DNA of 12,996 nucleotides. Source: Scenedesmus sp. ARA3 (lineage: Eukaryota; Chlorophyta; Chlorophyceae; Sphaeropleales; Scenedesmaceae). Positions 7,032-12,996 of this stretch are shown one piece after another (the stretch's first letter is position 1; the number at the start of each line of letters is the position of its first letter). Location of the stretch: assembly GCA_004335835.1 (NCBI GenBank), contig RWJK01001837.1:1-12996 (forward strand), given 5' to 3'. The notes below the pieces were generated by a model that worked only from the letters and a program-made list of their open reading frames with translations, was not told the origin of the DNA and made no database searches. Both the position numbers and the translations under genes were made by a program.

Positions 7032-9251
7032 ATGGAGCAAATCGTGCAGCAGGCCATGGAGCAGAACTTGCTTCGCGTGGCAAAGCAGCTGGAGGACCAG
7101 CTCGATTCAGAGCTGCACAAGCTGGATAACTTGCAGGACGATGACGTAGAACGCATCAGGCAGCGACGCATCATGGAACTCAAGCAGCAGCAGGAGAAGA
7201 CCAAGGAGTGGGTAGCCAAGGGGCATGGCGAGTACAAAGAGATACACGAGGAGAAGGAGTTCTTCAAGGAGATGAAGGGAGAGGAGCGCATGATCTGCCA
7301 CTTTTACAGAGACAACTGGCCATGCAAGGTGGGTCGTTGCAGCTGACATGGTGTTGTGCTGCTGCTTGCAGGCACTTCTCAGCTGTAGGCAGCAGTGTGT
7401 GCGCGCATCTCACTGCATGGGAGCACTGTGACCTGTCAATGGGGCATGGTGCATTGTTATCGTGTTGTAAGACAAGGTAGCTTCCCCATACCATCCGCAA
7501 CTAGTACCAGGCCATACCTGGTTCCTGAAATCAGTCAGCAGGTGGCAAGCTGTCACACAGCTGTTTCAGCTTTACCATGCCACCCTGCTATTGTGTGGTG
7601 GGCTTCAGTTGTTGCTAGCTGCTGCTCCCATTCCCTTTGTCACCATGGCTTATCCACCTGTCTGCAAAACGAGCCTGTTTGGACAGCACTGTGCTAGCAG
7701 TGCAAGCGCAAGTGCAGCGTCCAGTGAAAGTGCAGCCGTGCCCCTTGCAACATGCACCCACTGACGGCGCCGCCTGCCGCACCACGGCACGTTTGAGAAT
7801 CATTGCATGTTTTGAGCATGGGCTGTCAGCAACGGGCTGCCCGTGTGCTGCAATGGCAGCCGCTTGTCTTGTGCTTTCCATGCTGTGTTCATCGTGCTTC
7901 GTGTGCCCAGCTGTATGTCCTTCTATTGCTTCAAGCCTTCCTGCTTTCTGCTCCTGCTGCTGCTGCTGCAGGTGATGGACAAGCACATTGCGCTGCTGTG
8001 CCGGCAGCACCTGGAGACAAAGTTTGTCAAGGTGCGCAGCAGCACATGTGAAGGGGCAATGTGCAGGCTGGGAGCGCGACTGCACTAGGCGACGGCAGCA
8101 GCAGCAGGTCGAAAGCGGTATGGAGCAACAGCAGCGACAGTAACAGCAGCAGCACTAGTGCTGTGGCACAACTGCAGGCGCTCTTGCTCTGGTAAAGTAG
8201 CGCAGCGTGCTGTGTGCACTGTCCATGCAACCGCCATTGTCCATCAGCAGCCATCTTAGATGGGGTGCGATGGGGTGCGCGTGTTGAGATCTGGATGCTG
8301 CCGACGCTGGCGCTCAACCTCAATCTCACCTCTAACCCAAACCGAACCCTTTGTGACTGGTGTGTTGTGCAGATCAACGCGGAGAAGTCGCCCTACCTCA
8401 CCGACAAGCTCAAGATCTGGATGCTGCCCACGCTCGCGCTGATCAAGTCCGAAAAGGTGAGCGCCTGGGCTGGGTGGGTCATCTGTCAACGGGCTGTGGG
8501 CTGAGGTCCTGCAGCTTTGCCGGATCTCAGGGTGTTTGTTGCAACATAGCTGCCTGTGCACACCCTGTAATTTATCTTTTGCGCCCTCTTCTCATTCTTC
8601 CTCTTCTTCTTTGTCCAAAGAGGTCATCAACCACGTGGTGGGATGACATGGGTGTCCGTTGCAACGTATGTGCCTCTGCACACTGTTTAACCCCTCTTCT
8701 TGTGCTCCTTTTCCCTCTGCTTCTTCCACTGTTTTGTGGACAGGTCATCGACTACGTGGTGGGCTTTGATGACCTGGGCGGCAAGGACGAGTTTACAACA
8801 GAGCAGCTCACACCGTAGTTGCATGTGCACTCCACGTGACCCCTCTTCTTCCTCCTTCTCCTCTGCCTCTTTACTTGTCTTCTGTCCAGGTGATCGACTA
8901 CGTGGTGGGCTTTGATGACCTGGGCGGCAAGGACGACTTTACAACAGAGCAGCTCACACCGTAGTTGCATGTGCACTCCACGTGACCCCTCTTCTTCCTC
9001 CTTCTCCTCTGCCTCTTTATTTGTCTTCTGTCCAGGTGATCGACTACGTGGTGGGCTTTGACGACCTGGGCGGCAAGGATGACTTCAGCACGGAGCAGCT
9101 TGCGGAGCGGCTGGCGCGCGTGGACGTGATCAAAGACGACGGCGCAGCAGCGGCAGCAGCCAAGCGGCAGCAGCAGCAGCGCAGCACGATCCGCAGCGGG
9201 ATTTATACGCGGGGCGAGGATGACGAGGACAGTGACTTTGGCGACGACTGA
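7032..9251 (+). CDS. TXNDC9: Thioredoxin domain-containing protein 9 / phosducin-like protein 3
   Basis: Four exons, all in phase 0 with GT-AG introns: 7032-7328, 7972-8031, 8373-8456, 9036-9251, giving 218 aa, close to the usual 220-odd of the family. Residues 1-75 are a charged helical region with the family hallmarks WVAKGHGEY and HEEKEFFKEMK. A thioredoxin-like fold follows: CHFYRDNWPC holds only the second active-site Cys (C98; N95 replaces the first), then HLETKF, MLPTLAL with the cis-Pro (P138), and DYVVGFDDLG. The acidic tail ends GEDDEDSDFGDD. The family binds the CCT/TRiC chaperonin and modulates tubulin and actin folding in the cytosol; it is not a redox thioredoxin. The start has a good context (gagccATGG). 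Intron 3 (8457-9035) contains extra copies of the exon 4 beginning. Polyglutamine and polyalanine codons occur near the C-terminus. Confidence 0.95.
8286..8316 (+). pseudogene. Fragment copy of TXNDC9 exon 3 in intron 2
   Basis: About 29 bp encoding EIWMLPTLAL match the real exon segment encoding KIWMLPTLAL at 8412-8440, 26 of 29 bases by eye, offset 126 bp. It has no obvious acceptor of its own. It is a partial tandem duplication remnant. Confidence 0.75.
8623..8655 (+). pseudogene. Decayed unit of the TXNDC9 exon 4 repeat
   Basis: gtcatcaaccacgtggtggg followed by atgacatggg corresponds to the real exon start (VIDYVVGFDDLG) with a 5-bp deletion and a truncated end. It is preceded by a pyrimidine tract and AG, and the following ccgttgcaac...ctctgcacac segment matches the flank of the next units. 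The frame is lost. Offset to the next unit is 121 bp. Confidence 0.75.
8744..8818 (+). other. Possible alternative terminal exon A of TXNDC9
   Basis: A pyrimidine tract and acag precede 24 in-frame codons, VIDYVVGFDDLGGKDEFTTE then QLTP, ending in TAG at 8816-8818. Joined to exon 3 (phase 0) it would yield a 171-residue protein that keeps the thioredoxin fold core but lacks the charged tail. Whether it is used cannot be told from sequence; it could equally be a poison exon or inert. Confidence 0.55.
8890..8964 (+). other. Possible alternative terminal exon B of TXNDC9
   Basis: Second copy of the 146-bp unit, differing from copy A at only three bases over the unit (one synonymous, one E to D, one in the pyrimidine tract). 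The acceptor tctgtccag is identical to that of the real exon 4. It ends with QLTP and TAG at 8962-8964, so it encodes essentially the same truncated C-terminus as copy A. Confidence 0.55.
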
Positions 9252-9287
9252 GCAGCGGCTGTTAGTTATGTTTGTGCTGCTGCGGCT

Positions 9288-9347
9288 GCGGCGGCGGCTG
9301 CTGCGGCGGCGGCTGCTGCGGCGGCGGCTGCTGCGGCGGCGGCTGCT
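9288..9347. repeat. 15-bp GC-rich minisatellite, four perfect units
   Basis: GCGGCGGCGGCTGCT repeated four times without mismatch, beginning 37 bp after the TXNDC9 stop and leading into the copy of the TXNDC9 3' end. It probably lies in the 3'UTR. Confidence 0.9.
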
Positions 9348-9352
9348 GCGGC

Positions 9353-9471
9353 AGCAATAGCAGCAGCCAAGCGGCAGCAGCAGCAGCAGCAGCGCAGCAC
9401 GATACGCAGCGGGATTTAGACGCAGCACGATCTAGACGCGGGGCGAGGATGGTGACTTTGGCGACGACTGA
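9353..9471 (+). pseudogene. Decayed copy of the 3' end of TXNDC9 exon 4
   Basis: The real coding end from caagcggcag (9161) to gcgacgactga (9251) is repeated from 9368 to 9471, offset 207-220 bp. The copy has an in-frame TAG where the real exon has TAT in GIYTRG. It also has a duplicated acgcagcacgat segment and a deletion of the acidic gacgaggac stretch. It lies after the real stop, so it is untranslated. Confidence 0.85.
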
Positions 9472-10640
9472 GCCGTCACGCTCTCGCCAGATAGCAGCTC
9501 GGGTGATACAGCAGGAGTTCGCTACGTGTGCAGCTGCCGCGCGCCTGCTGCTGGCTGGTGCAGCCACACCACAGTGGCTGAGACCTTTGCTGGATCGCAG
9601 TCATGTTGTGGCGGCGGCAGCAGCAGCAGCAGTGCGGACCGCAGCTGAGCCGCCACAGCTGCTGGTACAGGGTGATTTAGGGTCTGCGGGAACGGCAGCA
9701 GTGGCTGTGTGTTCCAGCAGTGTAGACGTTGGTGCATGCTGCATTGCAGGATGTGGCGGCTCGTGTTGTACCTGCGGCTGGGTGTATTGCTTGCAGGTGC
9801 AGCGGCAAGAGAATCTTATGCTGCTGCTAGCTGTGCCAGCTTCCGCAGCAGCACCAGCAGCGGCGATGTTTAAATATCCTCTGGCAGCAGACTGGCGGCA
9901 GGGGCAAAACAGAGCTGTCGCCGGGACAGCCCCAGCCCCTGCCCCTGTCTGCCGGGACAGCCCTGCTCAGCCTTTCAGCATCGCCAGTTTTAATGATGGC
10001 ACAGCAGCAGCTGTTGGATGCGTGGTTGCCAGAGGTGGTTCTGCTGCCATTGATAACGCTGTTGATGTGGCGATTGATGGACTGCTATTGCTGGAATGGC
10101 GAGCCGGCCGCGCCTATGATGATGGCAGGGTCTACAGCAGCTGCACTTTGCTGCGGATGTAGCTTGCGACATCATGTATGTATGATGTGCGGTGTGGTTA
10201 AAAATGCTGGCAGTATGTTTCTGCCTTGGTTTTGAGTTTTGTCCTTGTTGCTGCTTGCTGCATTGCTGTTTGTGGTCCTTAGTGGTGCTGCGGCTGCAGA
10301 AACCGCTGGCGGTGCACGGCTTTGTCATGTGTGTGCATGCTGCAAGCAGCCGGACCCACACTTTTGTACATGATGACGCGCTGGCAAGGTAGTTGCTGGC
10401 TGCCAGCAGCAGCCGCAGCAGCAGCAGGCTGGTCATCCACACTTGTGTGGAGTTTAATAGTCGAGTAGCGGCTCGCTGGGCTTGTGCCTGAGGCAGGTTT
10501 GGGTCCTGAGATGTATTGTATTGACCCACGGCAGGGCTGGCATTCTATCTGTGGTATAGTTAGGCATCAACTGCAGCCAGAAGCGGCTGGGTCTTCTGTG
10601 CAACGCTGTTGCCATTATCAATTTCTGCAAGACGCCTCAG
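9472..10640. other. TXNDC9 3'UTR or intergenic sequence, no supported gene
   Basis: CAG-rich, low-complexity DNA. A long open frame runs 9272-10162 on the plus strand, but it is Cys/Ala/Gly-rich, starts inside the minisatellite and reads the TXNDC9 copy in the wrong frame. A short direct repeat gccgggacagccc occurs at about 9919 and 9951. No TGTAA is seen on the plus strand until 10646. Confidence 0.5.
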
Positions 10641-10645
10641 CATGC

Positions 10646-10650
10646 TGTAA
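10646..10650 (+). terminator. Candidate TGTAA poly(A) signal for TXNDC9
   Basis: First plus-strand TGTAA after the TXNDC9 stop, which would imply an unusually long 3'UTR of about 1.4 kb. A variant signal closer to the stop is equally possible. Confidence 0.3.
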
Positions 10651-10739
10651 GCTGGGTAGGCTGCAGCAGCAGCAGCAGCACGTCAGATGCGGTACGCAAC
10701 GTCATTTTGGGAGTGTTATGTTGGAGCTACGCAGTGGTG

Positions 10740-10744
10740 TTACA
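10740..10744 (-). terminator. Candidate TGTAA poly(A) signal for the right-hand minus-strand gene
   Basis: First minus-strand TGTAA I find downstream of the stop at 11949-11951, about 1.2 kb away. It lies about 90 bp from the plus-strand TGTAA of the convergent TXNDC9 gene, which fits a shared intergenic end region. Confidence 0.3.
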
Positions 10745-11059
10745 TTATTCAAAGTGCCCAGGCACCTGTGAACAAACAGCAGGACATACTGACATGACTG
10801 TCAACAGACACGTGTATGCTCCAGATGGTGCTGTGCAACAGAATTGGCGCACTTGCAGATAAGGCAAATGCAGTTCCTGCTGCTGCTCAAAGTGCCCCAG
10901 CTGGCAAGACCTGTGCAGCAACAAATTGTGCAAGTTGTTGCACGCAACCACACTAGGTGCACAACCACAACTGTACGATCAACTTGGGTGAGACAATAAG
11001 AATGGCTGCCACCGAGGAAGATACACAAGGACCGCTACGACCTAACAAAGTAAACTTCA

Positions 11060-11226
11060 ATGGCATTCCGTCCTCCCTGGTAAAAAAGTAGTAAAACAAG
11101 TATGCTGAGTCAACTTCCAAACAGAACAGTCAATCCCACCTGCCCAATTGTGCTGTGGTAGCGAGCCAGTAGGATTCCGTCCCCCCTGGTAACAAAAAAA
11201 AATCCCACCTGCAGGCAGCTGCCTGC
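11060..11226. repeat. Short direct repeats and a 16-bp palindrome in the convergent intergenic region
   Basis: attccgtcc(t/c)ccctggtaa followed by an A-rich run occurs at about 11063 and 11173. aatcccacctgc occurs at about 11132 and 11201. GCAGGCAGCTGCCTGC at 11211-11226 is a perfect palindrome. The surrounding stretch 10650-11560 shows no gene I can support. Confidence 0.6.
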
Positions 11227-11559
11227 TTGCTTTATTCTGCACGCAGCTCTCAGCCTTGCAAGGCAATTGCCAATGTGCGGCAGCCTGACACCTGCGTAGG
11301 CTGGGGTGTATACATCCCAGCAACATGATACAATACGATACACATCAGGCCTGAGACTTGCCTCAAAAACCAGCACTGCTCCTGCTGCTGCACCCTGTGC
11401 GCCGCTCACAACCAGGGTGCAAGTACCATCAGCAGCCTAACACCCGCTAACGGGGTTCAACCTACAACCGTACAGCCAACCATAACACAACACCAAACTT
11501 CCCACACCAACTACCCAACACAGCTACATACAGCCAAGCACATGTGTACACAAAGTACA

Positions 11560-11740
11560 CTGCAGTACTGTGCTGCGGATCTGCAGCGCCTGTTTGAACA
11601 CTGCAACGCCAAACTCCTGCTGCTGCCGCCGCATCTGCTGCTGCGGATGCTGCCGAATCAGCAGCGTCCACCAGCTCCATCATGTCCCCCTGTGGCAGTG
11701 CCAATGCAGCGCAGGCGTCTTCCCACCCTGCCACGCTGAC
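11560..11740 (-). pseudogene. Third, most remote copy of the C-terminal exon of the right-hand gene
   Basis: In one frame it reads WEDACAALALPQGDMMELV, matching WEGAGTPLALPDEDMLLLV of the gene. In another frame, further on, it reads EFGVAVFKQALQI, matching EFSAAVFEGALQI. The switch of frame within a short CAG-type tract shows it is broken. The stop of the real exon is not preserved. Confidence 0.7.
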
Positions 11741-11812
11741 TACCCTACACCGCTACACTGCAATCATTTAACAATGTACAAACCACACTACCAACACCCT
11801 ACAACATAGCAG

Positions 11813-11912
11813 TCAGTACACTGCCTTGCACGTCTGCCGCGCTGTCTCAAATAATACAGCGTCCAGCTCCTTACGCTGCTGCGGCATGCGCGCAACAACA
11901 ACTGCAAGCTCA
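11813..11912 (-). pseudogene. Second copy of the C-terminal exon end of the right-hand gene
   Basis: It reads ELAVVVARMPQQRKELDAVL then FETARQTCKAVY and TGA (11813-11815), parallel to the gene's LLLVNATARM, the glutamine tract, EFSAAVFEGALQICKALY and TGA (11949). It lies directly downstream of the real stop. It has only PQQ where the gene has about 30 glutamines. The frame is open over this part, but no acceptor linking it to the gene was identified; it could be an alternative end or inert. Confidence 0.7.
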
Positions 11913-11948
11913 GCCAACCGGATCCCTGCAGCAACGCCAACGTCGTGC

Positions 11949-12012
11949 TCAGTACAGCGCCTTGCAGATCTGCAGCGCACCCTCAAACACCGCAGCACTG
12001 AACTCCTCGTTT

Positions 12013-12105
<93 letters not shown>

Positions 12106-12937
12106 ATGCGCGCTGTAGCATTCACCAGCAGCAGCATGTCCTCATCTGGCAATGCCAGTGGGGTGCCGGCTCCCTCCCAAGCCTGCTCTTCTAGCAGCTG
12201 CATCAGCAGCCTGGCACAGCTGAACACCTTGTCGGCACCACCAAGCACTGATTTTGGTACGCCGCGCTGCGGCAGCCTAGCAGCATGTCCTGCTGCTGGT
12301 GGTGATGGTGGCGGTGGCCCTGCATATGGACTAGCGCCTGCGCTGCTGCTGCTGCTGCTGCTGCCGGCATCTAGGACTGCAGCAGTGAGTGGTCCCAGCA
12401 TGAACCACTCTTTGTTACCCTTGTCCAGCAGCACAGTGACCAGCCCTGCTGCTGCCAGCTTGCGCAAGCCCTTTTCAGCTGCAGACATTGCTGCTGCTGC
12501 TGCTGCTTTCGCTGCTGCCGAGTTCGCCGAGAATGTGCCATCTGCATCACCAGCAGCAGCTGCTGCAGCACCAGCATCTACTGATGTCAGCATTACGCAG
12601 GCAGCAGGCCAGCAGGCAGCGGTGCCTTCGATCTGCTTAGGGTGCTGACTGTGCTGTGGGCCAAGTCCAGTAGGGACTGCCTGCTCAGGCTGCTGCTGCC
12701 GCTGCTGCTGCTGCTGCCGCCTGCCACGTCATCGTTTTCAGCAGCACTTGGAGCGGGGCAGCGTCTGCAGCAGCATGGATGGCAGAAGCAGTAAGAAACT
12801 CTGCTGCTGCAATGCGCAGGCCTGCAGCCCTGCTGCTAATCACAAGGCATGCCTCACCATGTGGCTGCTGCTGCTGCTGTTGCTGTGCATGTGAGAGTGA
12901 GTCCAGCAGCTGCTGGGGAAACAGCAGCGACCATGCG

Positions 12938-12996
<59 letters not shown>
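11949..12996 (-). CDS. Unrecognised polyglutamine-rich protein, C-terminal part, truncated by the window edge
   Basis: Two open segments in different frames. The upstream one (12685-12996) begins in a CAG tract running off the window, then HAWSLLFPQQLLDSLSHAQ, a second Gln tract, ACLVISSRAAGLRIAAAEF and VLLKTMTWQ, ending in an Ala run and TGA. The downstream one (11949-12728) contains an Ala-rich stretch, AEKGLRKLAAAGLVTVLLDK and EWFMLGPL (a pattern like a small winged helix, a guess), a Pro/Ser linker, KVFSCARLLMQLLEEQAWEG, about 30 Gln, and EFSAAVFEGALQICKALY at the end. They overlap in a CAG tract at about 12690-12728. They may be joined by an intron I could not place, or separated by a one-base slip in that tract. 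Leu/Ala-rich amphipathic segments suggest a helical protein. I do not recognise the family. Its C-terminal exon has two copies downstream. Confidence 0.5.
12015..12104. repeat. (CTG)30, i.e. (CAG)30 on the coding minus strand
   Basis: Thirty uninterrupted units, read as glutamine in the right-hand gene between ATARM and ENEEFS. A pure tract of this length should be unstable in length. It is the longest complete triplet run in the window. Confidence 0.95.
12940..12996. repeat. (CTG)19 or longer, continuing past the window edge
   Basis: Nineteen pure units up to the last base, read on the minus strand as glutamine in frame with HAWSLLFPQQ of the right-hand gene. The true length cannot be seen; the edge may be a contig end caused by the repeat. 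Confidence 0.9.

Larger units (their letters stand above)
8670..9110 (+). repeat. 146-bp tandem repeat spanning intron 3 end and exon 4 start
   Basis: Exon-like starts at 8744, 8890 and 9036 are exactly 146 bp apart. The unit comprises about 65-75 bp of exon 4 and about 72 bp of following pyrimidine-rich intron ending in the acceptor. Units A and B are about 98% identical; the third (real) exon differs at more positions (gac/gat swaps, ttcagcacg for tttacaaca), so A and B arose from the most recent event. Confidence 0.92.

Noticed and set aside
6824..7291. 155-codon open frame on the minus strand, antisense to TXNDC9 exon 1
   Set aside because: It is the complement of a strongly conserved coding exon; its Ser/Cys-rich product is what the reverse of the TXNDC9 codons would give.
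8613..8745. The decayed TXNDC9 unit at 8623 as a further alternative exon
   Set aside because: A 5-bp deletion breaks the frame after VVG and the rest of the exon homology is missing; it only documents an older duplication.
8670..9110. 146-bp period as a nucleosome-length signature
   Set aside because: The number equals nucleosome core DNA, but offsets elsewhere in the window range from about 73 to 267 bp, so there is no consistent unit and the match is probably coincidence.
9272..10162. 296-codon open frame on the plus strand
   Set aside because: It starts inside a GC-rich minisatellite, is dominated by Cys/Gly/Ala low complexity, reads the duplicated TXNDC9 end in a non-native frame, and has no recognisable domain. 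It is most likely a chance frame in GC-rich 3'UTR.

Overview
The window looks like nuclear DNA of a green alga, most probably Chlorophyceae. The reasons are intron-rich genes with GT-AG introns of about 170-640 bp, very heavy CAG/CTG repeat content inside and outside genes, Ala/Gln/Ser-rich low-complexity insertions in proteins, and TGTAA motifs (the usual poly(A) signal of chlorophycean algae) near gene ends. The species is not identified.

Layout. Positions 1-2010 hold no gene I can support; they are degenerate tandem repeats plus a perfect (TGTAA)5 array. A minus-strand gene (2582-6563) encodes an auxin-efflux-carrier / PIN-LIKES (PILS)-type membrane transporter in seven exons. A roughly 470 bp AT-richer gap (6564-7031) separates it head-to-head from a plus-strand gene (7032-9251) for thioredoxin domain-containing protein 9 / phosducin-like protein 3, a regulator of CCT-assisted tubulin and actin folding, in four exons. 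Positions 9252-11560 are 3'UTR or intergenic DNA with small repeats. A third gene, unrecognised, polyglutamine-rich and truncated by the window edge, lies on the minus strand (about 11949-12996), convergent with the TXNDC9 gene.

The outstanding feature is structural. All three genes are surrounded by tandem partial copies of their own exon borders. In TXNDC9 the acceptor plus the 5' part of the last exon occurs as near-identical 146-bp units (8744, 8890, 9036) after an older decayed unit (8623). Its exon 3 and its 3' end also have decayed copies. In the PILS-like gene at least three exons have one to three copies in the adjacent intron, and the terminal exon is copied downstream of the stop. 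The unknown gene has three copies of its C-terminal exon end, and a (CAG)30 expansion sits at a site where a sister copy has only two glutamine codons. The copies range from about 98% identical to barely recognisable, so duplication seems to be recurrent. Two TXNDC9 copies keep acceptor and reading frame and end at an in-frame stop, which predicts a truncated splice isoform.

The three genes have no obvious shared pathway; their proximity looks like ordinary eukaryotic gene order. Exon coordinates were derived by hand from splice signals, reading phase and remembered family structure, without alignment software.
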